Part shown: positions 45,679 to 55,052 of the stretch, piece by piece
Position numbering within the stretch: the first letter of the stretch is position 1
Layout of the letters: each line of letters starts with the position of its first letter
Assembly (NCBI GenBank): GCA_946699565.1
Contig: CAMPDW010000011.1
Span: forward strand, 1 to 64,000
Reading direction: 5' to 3'
Length of the DNA stretch: 64,000 nucleotides
Source: an uncultured Commensalibacter sp.
GTDB lineage: Bacteria; Pseudomonadota; Alphaproteobacteria; Acetobacterales; Acetobacteraceae
Translations under genes and position numbers: made by a program
The notes under the pieces: model-generated
What the model was told of the DNA's origin: nothing
The model's database searches: none
The model's input: the letters and a program-made list of their open reading frames with translations, nothing else

Positions 45679-46200
45679 CTAGTTTTGATTTTCTTTAGTT
45701 AAGGATGTTTTTTTATCTTTCCATAATTGGGTGAAATCAATCGGTTGAATTAGAACCGACGGTAAATTCGAAATTCGTGTAAGGTTTAAAATAATATTTC
45801 GGATTTCTGGAAAGAGTAATTTAGGTGCTTCAACCATGAGTAAATCTTCAACATTTGAAGCTTTAAGCGTTGGGAGGGTAACAACCGCACCATACTGTAA
45901 ATTAATTTCAAAAATAGGTATGGGTTCTTTATTTTGCTCAACTGTTTTTTGACTAACACAATTTGCAATAACAACAATTTCAAATTGGGATTGTCCTTTT
46001 TCAAGTTGCTTGGCATTGACATTAACGGCAAGCGTTATGTTAGCATTAGATGAAACATTAAGAAAAACTTTGGGTGTATTAAAAACTTTAGTATTAAGCT
46101 CACGAATATATTCAGCATTAATAATTAATTCATGAACAGGAATAACAGGTAAAGAAGAAACAACAGGCTTTGTAATCGGTTTATTGCGTTTATGAGGCAT
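45679..46200 (-). CDS. secB: Protein-export chaperone SecB
   Basis: A 173-residue chaperone holding precursor proteins unfolded for SecA. Beta-strand segments (NTKVFNTPKVFLNVSSNANITLAVNVNAKQL), the ILLIEAPKLLFP-like MVEAPKLLFPEIRNIILNLTRISNLPSVLIQPIDFTQLWKD segment are diagnostic in pieces. The N-terminus (about 1-25) and the charged C-terminal tail vary. No partner gene other than the Nudix gene after it. Confidence 0.93.
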   Translation of the reverse strand: MPHKRNKPITKPVVSSLPVIPVHELIINAEYIRELNTKVFNTPKVFLNVSSNANITLAVNVNAKQLEKGQSQFEIVVIANCVSQKTVEQNKEPIPIFEINLQYGAVVTLPTLKASNVEDLLMVEAPKLLFPEIRNIILNLTRISNLPSVLIQPIDFTQLWKDKKTSLTKENQN

Positions 46201-46288
46201 TTATTAATCTCTTACTATTAATTAAAAAATAATTCTGATAAAATCATTATCATAAAGAATTAAAATTTTTCACTTATAAAATTAAAAA

Positions 46289-46582
46289 TCAGGTTTGATA
46301 AAGTCCTTTTGATGTTAGTAAAAAACCAAAAACTGGTAAGGGTTGCCAATTTTTGGGTATTTCAGAATGGTGAATTGCAATAGTCAAATAATGGGGAACT
46401 GGTTGCTTGTTTTTAATCAATAGATGTTTGTAAGCAATAATTTCTTTTTTTCGCCATTCACAATCTTGGTGTGCTTTTTCATAAGAATGATAAATATTTG
46501 CGATATATCTTTTATTTCCAAGATAAAAAACATTAGCCCATATTTTTTTTTTTATTTTTTGAAATGGAATAATTTTATTCAT
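46289..46582 (-). CDS. Uncharacterised 97-residue protein
   Basis: A basic 97-residue protein with no recognised family. It has a Lys-rich start, a Tyr/His-rich middle (NVFYLGNKRYIANIYHSYEKAHQ), a CEWRKKE stretch and a C-terminal end with PVFGFLLTSKGLYQ. No signal peptide, transmembrane helix or metal motif is apparent. It stands alone after secB in the same direction, across a 88-base gap. Codon use looks like that of the neighbours, so it is probably real. Confidence 0.55.
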   Translation of the reverse strand: MNKIIPFQKIKKKIWANVFYLGNKRYIANIYHSYEKAHQDCEWRKKEIIAYKHLLIKNKQPVPHYLTIAIHHSEIPKNWQPLPVFGFLLTSKGLYQT

Positions 46583-46780
46583 GTCGGCTAAATTTAAAAA
46601 AATAATTTATACTATAACTAACTATATGGTTATTTTTTCTTTTTTTAAATTATTTTTATAGATGAAATAAATTAATATTTTAATTGTTTTAAAAAATTGC
46701 TTATTTATATGAGGTTTTCTGTATTATATAGGGATTAAAGTTATAATAGTAAATTTTTGCTGGGTTAAGGAGATTTTATT

Positions 46781-47191
46781 GTGTTACGTTTAATTATTAT
46801 TGTACCTTTTTTAGTACTTTTAATTATTTTTTTCTTTTTGAATATGAATCCTGTACCCATGAATTTTTTTGCTATTAATTGGCAAAGTTCAGTTGGAATG
46901 ATTGTATTGTTAGCGGGTATCATTTCTTTTGCAGTTGGTGCATTAACGGTTTTTATTTCTCTAGTGGGACAATGGAAAAGGGCACGAAAGGCAGAACAGA
47001 AAATTCGTGATTTGGAAACACAATTAAATGAATTGCGGGCGCAATATATTGCATTGACCCAACAAAACACTTTAAAGCAGAATTCAACAACGACTGAACC
47101 TCATATTTCAACAGCAACGGCTGCACTTGCTCCTATCGCTGTTGGAACAGAACCTGCAACACATGAAGAAAATAATGTTTCAACGAATTAA
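46781..47191 (+). CDS. lapA: LapA-like membrane protein (DUF1049)
   Basis: A 136-residue inner-membrane protein with two hydrophobic helices (about 2-22 and 42-65), an RKAEQKIRDLETQLNELRAQY coiled coil and a Thr/Ala-rich tail. In E. coli LapA acts with LapB in lipopolysaccharide balance; the alphaproteobacterial relatives often precede pyrF as here. Start is GTG, supported by AAGGAG upstream. No lapB is present. Confidence 0.82.
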   Translation: MLRLIIIVPFLVLLIIFFFLNMNPVPMNFFAINWQSSVGMIVLLAGIISFAVGALTVFISLVGQWKRARKAEQKIRDLETQLNELRAQYIALTQQNTLKQNSTTTEPHISTATAALAPIAVGTEPATHEENNVSTN

Positions 47192-47224
47192 TTTTATAAC
47201 TTTTTGATAGACTGCTTAAAAACA

Positions 47225-47926
47225 ATGATAAAAACGGGTTTAATCCTCGCAATTGATACAAAAGATCTTGTATTGGCTGAACAATGGGCAAATATTGCTG
47301 ATGCAACAGGACAAATGATAAAAATTGGAATGGAATTTACTTATGCTTGCGGTTTTAAAGCAGTTAAAAAACTTGCTCAAAATCGGCAGGTTTTTTTGGA
47401 TTTAAAGTTACATGATATTCCTAATACGGTTGCTTCTGCAATTGCAAGTTTAGCTCCTGTAAAGCCAGCGATGTTGACCATTCATATCTTAGGTGGGAAA
47501 GATATGATTAGGGCAGCCCGAAAAGCTGTGGATGAAAATTTTCCAAAAGGAGAAAAACCAATTTTACTTGGTGTGACTGTATTAACCAGTATGGATCAGG
47601 AAAATCTAAAGAGTATCAACATTCATACAACACCTTTGGATCAGGTTTTATCCTTGGCTAAAACTGCGTTGGAGGTTGGGGTTGATGGATTGGTTTGTTC
47701 TCCACAAGAAGTAGCTACTTTACGAAAAGCTTATGGAGAAAAAGTAATTTTGGTTGTTCCTGGAATAAGATTATCAGATGTCAAGGCTGATGACCAGAAA
47801 CGTATTATGACTCCTGCTTTGGCACATCAGGCTGGTGCAAGCTGGATTGTTGTGGGAAGGCCTATAACTCAGGCACAAAACCCTCAGCACGTCGTTCAGG
47901 AGATTATCAGCCAACTACAAGATTAA
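47225..47926 (+). CDS. pyrF: Orotidine 5'-phosphate decarboxylase
   Basis: A TIM-barrel enzyme of about 233 residues making UMP. LILAIDTKD starts the barrel, FLDLKLHDIPNTVA is the catalytic Asp-Lys-x4-Asp motif, and PGIRLSDVKADDQKRIMTP with VVGRPITQA closes the phosphate site. A TTG at 47204 in frame would add seven residues; ATG 47225 matches the usual start. It sits between lapA and trpF, with a four-base gap to trpF. Confidence 0.96.
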   Translation: MIKTGLILAIDTKDLVLAEQWANIADATGQMIKIGMEFTYACGFKAVKKLAQNRQVFLDLKLHDIPNTVASAIASLAPVKPAMLTIHILGGKDMIRAARKAVDENFPKGEKPILLGVTVLTSMDQENLKSINIHTTPLDQVLSLAKTALEVGVDGLVCSPQEVATLRKAYGEKVILVVPGIRLSDVKADDQKRIMTPALAHQAGASWIVVGRPITQAQNPQHVVQEIISQLQD

Positions 47927-47930
47927 GACG

Positions 47931-48548
47931 ATGACAGCGATCAAAATATGTGGTGTTAAAGACCTTGCAACTTATGATTTGTTAGCGGAGTTACAGGTCA
48001 ATTGGGTTGGTTTGGTTTTTTACCCAGCCTCTCCACGTTTTTTGTCGCTCTCACAAGCAGCTCAACTTCCTGATTACCGGAATGAAGGTTTGTTAAGGGT
48101 TGGCTTGTTTGTTAAACCAGAACTCGAAGATATACAAAGAGTAATAGAAAAGATTCATCTGGATATTTTACAAGTTTATTGCCCTGATGAACAGGCTGAA
48201 TTTATTCGGGAAACGTTCAAAATTCCAGTTTGGATAGCTAAGGGAATCAAGACACACCAAGATTTATTAAGATCATGCACAGTTGACGGTATGGTGATGG
48301 AAGCTCCTTCTTACCAATCAGATACAAGACCCGGAGGAAATGGGCGACAGTTTGATTGGTCATTAACGAAAACGTGGAAGTCTGTGAAACCTTGGCTACT
48401 TGCTGGCGGATTGACCCCAGATAATATTCAGGAAGCCATTCGAATATCAGGAGCAAAAGCGGTTGATGTATCTTCTGGTGTTGAATTTAAAAAGGGTGTA
48501 AAAGATCTAAAATTAATTCGACGTTTTGTTATGAATGCTCGATCCTAA
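47931..48548 (+). CDS. trpF: Phosphoribosylanthranilate isomerase
   Basis: A 205-residue TIM-barrel enzyme of tryptophan synthesis. IKICGVKD (catalytic Cys), GLVFYPASPRFLS, and LLAGGLTPDNIQEAI followed by GAKAVDVSSGVE are diagnostic. It starts four bases after pyrF. In alphaproteobacteria trpF is usually followed by trpB and trpA; here copper genes follow instead. Confidence 0.95.
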   Translation: MTAIKICGVKDLATYDLLAELQVNWVGLVFYPASPRFLSLSQAAQLPDYRNEGLLRVGLFVKPELEDIQRVIEKIHLDILQVYCPDEQAEFIRETFKIPVWIAKGIKTHQDLLRSCTVDGMVMEAPSYQSDTRPGGNGRQFDWSLTKTWKSVKPWLLAGGLTPDNIQEAIRISGAKAVDVSSGVEFKKGVKDLKLIRRFVMNARS

Positions 48549-48601
48549 GCATTAGGCTGAGATAATTATGAATAAAGTAGATTCATTGATCATTTTATCG
48601 G

Positions 48602-48793
48602 TTAAACAAGTTTATAGCCTTCTCCTTCAATCGCTTTTTTTAATTTAGCCTCATCGACTGATCCGGTAATTTTTAAGGTTCCTGTCTTAAGATTAACATG
48701 GACTTCTTGAATATTGGATAAAGCTTTTACAGCTTCTTCAACGGCATGAACACAATGTTGACAGGTCATTCCTTCTACATGATATGTTTTCAT
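48602..48793 (-). CDS. copZ: Heavy-metal-associated domain protein (CopZ-like copper chaperone)
   Basis: A 63-residue cytoplasmic protein that is a single HMA ferredoxin-like domain, with the metal-binding MTCQHC motif (Cys11 and Cys14). It is divergent from copA with about 113 bases between and probably delivers Cu(I) to that ATPase. Name by domain and context. Confidence 0.9.
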   Translation of the reverse strand: MKTYHVEGMTCQHCVHAVEEAVKALSNIQEVHVNLKTGTLKITGSVDEAKLKKAIEGEGYKLV

Positions 48794-48830
48794 CTAGCGT
48801 ATCCTTATATTTAATTAATGACTAAAGAAT

Positions 48831-48860
48831 GTAAATATTATAGCATGAATTCTCATTTAC
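48831..48860. promoter_or_regulatory. Imperfect dyad in the copZ-copA divergent promoter region
   Basis: GTAAAT (48831-48836) and ATTTAC (48855-48860) form the ends of a 30-base imperfect dyad with a CATG core offset near the centre. It could bind a copper regulator, but it does not fit the known CueR or CsoR box and may be chance. Confidence 0.25.
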
Positions 48861-48906
48861 ACTAATCCTTATTTGCATATACATTTGAATTGCAGGATTG
48901 CTGAAT

Positions 48907-51132
48907 ATGTTAATAGAACCTTCTGATACACATACGCTTGACTTTGTTATTCATGGGATGACATGTGCTTCGTGTGTAAGACGTGTGGAAAAAGTAATTA
49001 AGCGTGTTGAAGGAGTTGAAGAAACAAGCGTCAATTTAACATTGGAGCGGGCAAGGGTAGTTTTAAAACCACAAACACAAAAGCAATTGATTATATCGAT
49101 AATAGAAAAAGCGGTTGCAAAAGCAGGTTATAGTGCAAGTTGGATTGATCCTGATTGTCAATCTATATCCTCTGAGCAAGATGACGAACAAAAAGGTTTG
49201 TCTCGTTGGGTAATAGCTGCTTTATTTTCTGCACCTTTGCTTATTTCAATGATCATAGGTAGTTTTAGTCATTATTGGATGCTTCCAGGATGGGTCCAGT
49301 TTTTATTAGCAACACCAGTTCAATTTTGGCTAGGTAAATCTTTTTATAGTGCAGCCTATCGTGCGGTTCGGTCTGGTACAGGGAATATGGATCTATTGGT
49401 TGTTTTGAGTTCCAGTACTGCCTGGCTTTTAAGCACTTTTTTGTTAAGTTTTTATCTTTTAGGTTATAGCAAGTCTGAACCTGATTTATATTATGAAAGT
49501 TCTTCTTTAATTATAACCTTTATTTTGTTGGGGCATTGGCTGGAGAAAAGAGCAAGATTCAAAGCGGCAGATTCCATACGAGAGTTACAAATTTTACGTC
49601 CGGATCAGGCTTGTCAATTAGTGGATGGAAAAGAGATTACTGTTCCTCTTGATCAAATTATGGTGGGGGATCAGATTGTTGTGCGTCCAGGTGAAGTTAT
49701 CCCTTGTGATGGACATGTAATACAGGGTGAAAGTGCTGTTGATGAATCAATGTTGACAGGTGAAAGCCTGCCAATAGAAAAGAAAATAGGGGATAAAGTT
49801 ACAGGGGGATCATTGAATAATAATGGACGTTTATTTATTCAAGTTGAAAAAATAGGCCAGCAAACACGATTAGCCAAGATCATACAACTCGTTGAAAATG
49901 CCCAAGCATCCAAGGCACCCATTCAAAAACTTGTCGATCAGATAAGTGCGGTTTTTGTTCCTGTCGTAATTTTTCTTGCTATTTTGACTTTTTTAGGATG
50001 GTGGCTTTTCTTTGATGGTTTTGTCGTTGGTTTACTTCATGCCGCAGCGGTTCTGGTAATTGCATGTCCGTGTGCATTAGGATTGGCAACACCGACAGCT
50101 CTAGCTACAGGATGTGGTGCTGCGGCCCGTTCAGGAATTTTAATTCGGGATGCTGAAGCGCTGGAAAGAGCTTTACATGTTAAACGAGTTGCATTTGATA
50201 AAACTGGAACCCTGACAGAAGGAAAACTGGCTGTTGTTTCTGTCGTTCCAACCTCAACCTATTCAAAAGAACAAATATTATATTGGGCTGCATGTCTTTC
50301 TTTATCAAGTGAACATCCATTAGCTAAAGCTTTATTATCAGATGCGCAATTGCATTCTCTTCATTTGAATCAGTCAGAGGATTTCCGTGTTATCAAGGAA
50401 CAGGGACGTGGCGTTATGGGAACCATTGATGGAGATGTATATTTATTGGGTAATTGGAAACTTGTTGAAACGCATGGAATTACATTATTTGAGTTACCAA
50501 AAGAAATTCGCGCATCAACATTGTCCTGGCTTTTAAGAAAAGATCAAAATGCTTATCATGTATTAGGTGTTATTGCCTTTGAAGATCACATTCGTAAAGG
50601 TGCTGTTAAGGCGATTGAGCGTTTAAAAGAAAGAGCCATACAACCTATTATATTAACGGGTGATAATGAAGCTGTTGCTCATAAAATTGCTGCACAGCTT
50701 CGTATTACTGAAGTAAAATCAAATTTAAGTCCAGAAGACAAGCAATCTTTTATTCAATCCCATAACTCTCAAAGGTTGGATCATCAATCTATTGCAATGG
50801 TTGGGGACGGAATTAATGATGCACCTGCCTTAGCTGAAGCTGATCTTTCTATTGCAATGGGAGAAGGGACAGATGTGGCGATAAAAGTTGCAGGAGTCGT
50901 TTTGATGCGTAACAATCCTGAACTTGTTGTAGATACATTGGATATAGCCCAGAAAACCTATAATCGTATTAAGGAGGGTTTATTCTGGGCTTTTATTTAT
51001 AATATTGTCGGTATTCCCTTAGCTGTCTTGGGTTTTTTGAATCCTGCCATTGCAGGAGGGGCAATGGCTTTAAGTAGTGTATGCGTGGTTACAAACGCTT
51101 TGAGATTATTACGTTGGAAGGCCCGTGTATAA
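48907..51132 (+). CDS. copA: Copper-translocating P1B-type ATPase
   Basis: A membrane ATPase of about 741 residues that expels Cu(I). One N-terminal HMA domain (MTCASC, Cys20 and Cys23), about eight helices, the transport-site CPC near residue 387, phosphorylation motif DKTGTLTEG (Asp431), TGES and [12 protein letters not shown] are all present. An in-frame TTG at 48898 adds three residues, but ATG 48907 has GCAGGA at a suitable distance. Divergent from copZ. Loss of function would be expected to cause copper sensitivity, as in the family. Confidence 0.96.
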   Translation: MLIEPSDTHTLDFVIHGMTCASCVRRVEKVIKRVEGVEETSVNLTLERARVVLKPQTQKQLIISIIEKAVAKAGYSASWIDPDCQSISSEQDDEQKGLSRWVIAALFSAPLLISMIIGSFSHYWMLPGWVQFLLATPVQFWLGKSFYSAAYRAVRSGTGNMDLLVVLSSSTAWLLSTFLLSFYLLGYSKSEPDLYYESSSLIITFILLGHWLEKRARFKAADSIRELQILRPDQACQLVDGKEITVPLDQIMVGDQIVVRPGEVIPCDGHVIQGESAVDESMLTGESLPIEKKIGDKVTGGSLNNNGRLFIQVEKIGQQTRLAKIIQLVENAQASKAPIQKLVDQISAVFVPVVIFLAILTFLGWWLFFDGFVVGLLHAAAVLVIACPCALGLATPTALATGCGAAARSGILIRDAEALERALHVKRVAFDKTGTLTEGKLAVVSVVPTSTYSKEQILYWAACLSLSSEHPLAKALLSDAQLHSLHLNQSEDFRVIKEQGRGVMGTIDGDVYLLGNWKLVETHGITLFELPKEIRASTLSWLLRKDQNAYHVLGVIAFEDHIRKGAVKAIERLKERAIQPIILTGDNEAVAHKIAAQLRITEVKSNLSPEDKQSFIQSHNSQRLDHQSIAMVGDGINDAPALAEADLSIAMGEGTDVAIKVAGVVLMRNNPELVVDTLDIAQKTYNRIKEGLFWAFIYNIVGIPLAVLGFLNPAIAGGAMALSSVCVVTNALRLLRWKARV

Positions 51133-51140
51133 CATGATTT

Positions 51141-52163
51141 TCAAGAAGGTTTAAATAATTGGGATGTTTGTCTTTGCTGTTTGGCAATTTGTAGTCCAAG
51201 TTTATTGAATAATGTGAGATCGCTGCTTTTTTCTGGATTTGGACAGGTTAACAAGCGTTCACCTAGAAAAATAGAATTAACCCCTGTTAAATAACATAAG
51301 GTTTGCATTTCTGCGCTCATTTCCGTCCTGCCAGCAGCTAAACGAACATAACTTTTTGGCATAACGATTCGAGCAACAGCGATTGTCCGAATAAAATCAA
51401 TAGGATCAATGGGTTTAGCATCTTCCAAAGGGGTTCCTTTAATACGAATAAGCATGTTAATCGGAACACTTTCAGGGTGTTTTGGTAAATTGGCAAGTGT
51501 TTTGATCATGCTAGCCCGATCAGCTTCTTCTTCATTCATGCCAAGTATTCCACCACAGCAAACTTTGATTCCTGCATCCCGAATAAAAGCGAGTGTATCT
51601 AGACGATCTTGATAGGTGCGTGTGGATATGATTTTATCATAATATTCTTCAGAGGTGTCCAGATTATGATTATAATAATCCAATCCAGCATTTTTGAGTT
51701 TTTCTGTTTGTTGTTGATTAAGCATTCCTAAGGTAACACAAGTTTCTAAACCAAGATTTTTAACTCCTTCAATCATGGCACAAACGGTTTCTAAATCATG
51801 TTTTTTTGGGGAACGCCATGCAGCACCCATACAAAAACGTGTTGCACCTTCGGCCTTGGCTGTACGTGCTTTTTTTAATACTTTTTCAATAGACATTAGA
51901 CGATCTGCGTTGATTTTCTCCTCATGTTTTGCACTTTGAGGACAATAGGCGCAATCTTCTGGACATCCTCCACTTTTAATGGAAAGCAATGTTGAAACTT
52001 GAATTTGAGTTGGATCAAAATTGCGTCGATGTGCTGTTTGGGCTTGGTAGATAAGTTCGGGCAGTGGAAGTTGTAATAAAGCGGTTATTTCTTTTTTTGT
52101 CCAATTATGACGAATTGGAAAATGATATTCTGTCGCCAGGTTTAAGTTTTGCTTCTGTGGCAT
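51141..52163 (-). CDS. bioB: Biotin synthase
   Basis: A 340-residue radical-SAM enzyme converting dethiobiotin to biotin. [12 protein letters not shown] holds Cys67, Cys71 and Cys74 for the 4Fe-4S cluster, [13 protein letters not shown] and [13 protein letters not shown] follow, and [16 protein letters not shown] is the 2Fe-2S-proximal end. Complete length. No bioA, bioD or bioF gene is adjacent. It converges on copA with eight bases between. Confidence 0.97.
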   Translation of the reverse strand: MPQKQNLNLATEYHFPIRHNWTKKEITALLQLPLPELIYQAQTAHRRNFDPTQIQVSTLLSIKSGGCPEDCAYCPQSAKHEEKINADRLMSIEKVLKKARTAKAEGATRFCMGAAWRSPKKHDLETVCAMIEGVKNLGLETCVTLGMLNQQQTEKLKNAGLDYYNHNLDTSEEYYDKIISTRTYQDRLDTLAFIRDAGIKVCCGGILGMNEEEADRASMIKTLANLPKHPESVPINMLIRIKGTPLEDAKPIDPIDFIRTIAVARIVMPKSYVRLAAGRTEMSAEMQTLCYLTGVNSIFLGERLLTCPNPEKSSDLTLFNKLGLQIAKQQRQTSQLFKPS

Positions 52164-52367
52164 TCATAAATCCTTACTAAAAATAAATTTGGGATACATG
52201 ATTATAAGATTGTAATTGTTACATGTCTTAAATTCCTGAAATTTTTATGACTATATAGGACAGAAAAATAAGTTAAAAAAGACTTCGAAACAAGGATAAG
52301 TGATTTTTTGGTTAGCTTTTTTCTTTTTATAGTCTAATAATTATTAAATTGATATAAGGACTTACAT

Positions 52368-53354
52368 ATGAATGAGTGGGTTATTACTCAACAACAAAAA
52401 GGAATAGGAATCTTAATTTTAAACCGTTCAAAAGTTCTGAATGCAATTAATGATGTATTCCAAAAACAAATCATGGAGGTATTGGAAAAATGGCAACATG
52501 ATTCTTCCATTCATACTGTTTTGATTAAAAGTAGCCAGAAAAAAGCTTTTTGTGCTGGGGGTGATATTCGCCAAATTGCTGACTTTGCACGGGAAGGCGA
52601 TTATAAAAAGGCTTTAAGTATTTTTCAGCATAATTATCAACTTGCTTATTTTGTTGCCCATTATGAAAAGCCTGTTATTGCGCTTATGGATGGAATTACA
52701 ATGGGCGGTGGTATCGGTTTAGGCGCTTACGCAACATATCGTCTTGTAACGGATCGCTCTGTTTTGTCCATGCCGGAAGTAATGATCGGGATAACGCCTG
52801 ATGCTGGTACTAATTTTATTTTTCAAAAAGCTCCTGGTTTTGTAGGGTTAAGAGCCATGTTAACAGGCCAACGTTGCAACGGTGAAGAGGCTATTCAACT
52901 GGGTTTTGCAGATTATTTAATTCCTTCCTCTGAATTAGATTCTGTTTTGTCAAATTTGGAAAATTCAAATTTTAAACAGGCACTTTCTTCTTTTAAAAAG
53001 AAGATTTTGTTTGATAACGGTGTTTTGAAACAAATTGATCAAATCTATGCAGCTGATTCTGTAGATGAAATTATACGCCGACTAAATGAAAGTATGTTTG
53101 ATTGGGCAAAAATTGATTTAATAGCTTTGACAAAAGCATGTCCGTTTTCTTTGAGGGTAACATTTCAAGCATGGCATCGTAAATTAAAGGATTTGAAATC
53201 TGTCATTCAACGAGATGTCACCGTGATTAACCATTTGATTCATCGATGTGATTTTTTGGAAGGTGTAAGGGCAATTATCATTGATAAAGATCATAAACCT
53301 TGTTGGGATCATTCAATTATTTTGGATTCAGATATTAATTCTTGTTTTGAATAG
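52368..53354 (+). CDS. Enoyl-CoA hydratase/isomerase family protein (HIBYL-CoA-hydrolase-like)
   Basis: A 328-residue crotonase-fold protein. GILILNRSKVLNAIN, KAFCAGGDIRQIADFA, MGGGIGLGAYATYRLVTD (oxyanion hole) and MPEVMIGITPDAGTNFIF carry the Glu and Asp expected in 3-hydroxyisobutyryl-CoA hydrolases. It is slightly shorter than the typical 350-residue hydrolase. Substrate is unproved. It lies 82 bases before the ferritin-like gene in the same direction; whether they act together is unclear. Confidence 0.85.
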   Translation: MNEWVITQQQKGIGILILNRSKVLNAINDVFQKQIMEVLEKWQHDSSIHTVLIKSSQKKAFCAGGDIRQIADFAREGDYKKALSIFQHNYQLAYFVAHYEKPVIALMDGITMGGGIGLGAYATYRLVTDRSVLSMPEVMIGITPDAGTNFIFQKAPGFVGLRAMLTGQRCNGEEAIQLGFADYLIPSSELDSVLSNLENSNFKQALSSFKKKILFDNGVLKQIDQIYAADSVDEIIRRLNESMFDWAKIDLIALTKACPFSLRVTFQAWHRKLKDLKSVIQRDVTVINHLIHRCDFLEGVRAIIIDKDHKPCWDHSIILDSDINSCFE

Positions 53355-53436
53355 TAGATTTCATTAAAAAAAGTAGTTCAATTAGACTTTCTATATTTGT
53401 CTTGTGTTTTTTAAGGTGGATTGAGAGTAGAAGAAT

Positions 53437-54264
53437 ATGAAACATTGGACTATTGAACAAATACATTGGGATAAATTTGATTCCTCACTTGTTGATCCTA
53501 ATATTATACCCTTGATTAAAACAGCTTCGGTTGTTGAACGTAACAGTGTTGATTACATGATTTATTTAGGTAACGTTTTTAATCATGATCCAGAATTGGA
53601 GAAGGTTTTTAAACAATGGGGACAAGAAGAATTACAGCATGGTGATGCTTTAGGGTGTTGGGTCATGCTGGTTGAACCAAATTGGAATTATCAGGATAAT
53701 TTTGATCAATTTAGGAATTTTTATAAAATTGATTTAACAACCAACCATTCTATTCGAGGTTCTCAAGCAGGTGAATTTATTGCACGTTCAATTATAGAAG
53801 TTGGGACATCATCATATTATAGTGCTTTAGCTGATTGTGTTAAGGAACCTGTTTTAAAAGAGATATGCCGTCATATTGCTGCGGATGAATACCGCCATTA
53901 TAAATTATTTTATGATTATGCTCAAAGATATTTAAAAACTCAAAAATTATCTAAGTTGCAAAAGGCAAAAATTGCTTTAGGTCGTATTTTGGAAAGCCAG
54001 GATGATGAACTGGCTTCCGCCTTTCATATTACAAATGAACCAAAAAATATGCCTTATAATCTTGAACGTTGTAGGGCCCTTTATATGGAAAAAGCAATGG
54101 CTATTTATAAGAAAAAACATATTAGTAAAGTTGTTGCAATGGTTTTTAAAATTATTGGTTGGATGCCTTCAGAAAAAACTCGAAGATATTTGTCAAAATT
54201 GATTCTTATGATTATTAATAGACAACAAAAAGCTCATGCTAAAAAAGTTTTAGCAGTAGCATAA
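53437..54264 (+). CDS. Ferritin-like diiron protein
   Basis: A 275-residue helical protein with a ferritin-like four-helix diiron site: Glu34 (VVERNS), Glu65-x-x-His68 (EELQH), Glu121 (IIEVGTSSYY) and Glu151-x-x-His154 (DEYRH). The ligand set is that of acyl-ACP-desaturase and R2-like oxidases rather than iron-storage ferritin. A basic C-terminal region (about 230-275) with hydrophobic residues follows. It starts a tight rightward set with the OpuAC-like gene (29 bases on) and the methyltransferase gene. The reaction is not known to me; oxidation of a small molecule or lipid is inferred. Confidence 0.75.
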   Translation: MKHWTIEQIHWDKFDSSLVDPNIIPLIKTASVVERNSVDYMIYLGNVFNHDPELEKVFKQWGQEELQHGDALGCWVMLVEPNWNYQDNFDQFRNFYKIDLTTNHSIRGSQAGEFIARSIIEVGTSSYYSALADCVKEPVLKEICRHIAADEYRHYKLFYDYAQRYLKTQKLSKLQKAKIALGRILESQDDELASAFHITNEPKNMPYNLERCRALYMEKAMAIYKKKHISKVVAMVFKIIGWMPSEKTRRYLSKLILMIINRQQKAHAKKVLAVA

Positions 54265-54293
54265 TGAAATTTTAATGAAGAGCATAATTATAG

Positions 54294-55052
54294 ATGAAAT
54301 CTTTAAAGCTTGGTTTTTTCGACAATTTTATAGGTGAAGCAACAGCTTCTGTAATAATACGCATTTTAGAAGCGCATGGAATAAATGATATTGAGTTAAT
54401 TACAGGTGATTATAAAGCTCTGATGCAAGAACTTGCGACAGGGAATATTGATTTATTTGTTGGTGTGTGGTTACCGGATGTTCATGCTGATATGCTTCAG
54501 GCAAATCCAGCTTTAAAAGTGATTGGTAATCTTTATCAGCCTTCTGTTTATCTGGCATTACCTAATCAATTCAAGGATTGGTTGCAATCAATTGATAAAA
54601 TTAAGTCAGCGGACTTTCTTTATCGTGATATTAAGGTGAGTGAAACTTTATATGCAATTACATATAAGATGATGGAATCTTATGATTTTTTAGGTGAGTA
54701 TCAGCTTATTCCAATGCAAGATGAAGATGCCTTTGTTGCGTATCAAGAAATTATTAATGCAGGAAAACCTGAAATTATGGTATTGCATGAGCCAGGAAAT
54801 TTAAATGATTTAAAAAATTTTTATTATTTAGAAGATTCTAAAGCTATTTTAAACCGAGAACAAAAAGCGGTGATGTTGTTAAATCCTGTTTGGGTGAGGC
54901 AATTCGGTGATGATTTGATTGATGAGCTTGAAGAAATGATACTGGGTAATCAGACTGTACAATTTCTTGAAGAATCTATACGAAATCAGGGGATGAATGC
55001 TGATGAAGCAGCAGAAGCTTGGCAACGTGGAAAATTGATTGCAAGAATATAA
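54294..55052 (+). CDS. Leaderless OpuAC-like (glycine betaine/choline-type) substrate-binding protein
   Basis: A 252-residue protein with the fold pattern of OpuAC/ProX ABC-transporter binding proteins (GFFDNFIGEATASVIIRILEAHG, then the NIDLFVGVWLPDVHADML segment, whose Trp is the expected aromatic-cage residue). It has no signal peptide or lipobox, so it would stay in the cytoplasm, and no permease or ATPase gene lies nearby. It is directly followed by the methyltransferase gene: its TAA and that ATG are adjacent with no gap. A cytoplasmic sensor, carrier or enzyme partner for a quaternary-amine-type compound is inference. Confidence 0.75.
   Translation: MKSLKLGFFDNFIGEATASVIIRILEAHGINDIELITGDYKALMQELATGNIDLFVGVWLPDVHADMLQANPALKVIGNLYQPSVYLALPNQFKDWLQSIDKIKSADFLYRDIKVSETLYAITYKMMESYDFLGEYQLIPMQDEDAFVAYQEIINAGKPEIMVLHEPGNLNDLKNFYYLEDSKAILNREQKAVMLLNPVWVRQFGDDLIDELEEMILGNQTVQFLEESIRNQGMNADEAAEAWQRGKLIARI

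Noticed and set aside
48568..48646. A small ORF after trpF that could be a trpB remnant
   Set aside because: It runs antisense into copZ, is about 26 codons long and shows no TrpB sequence.
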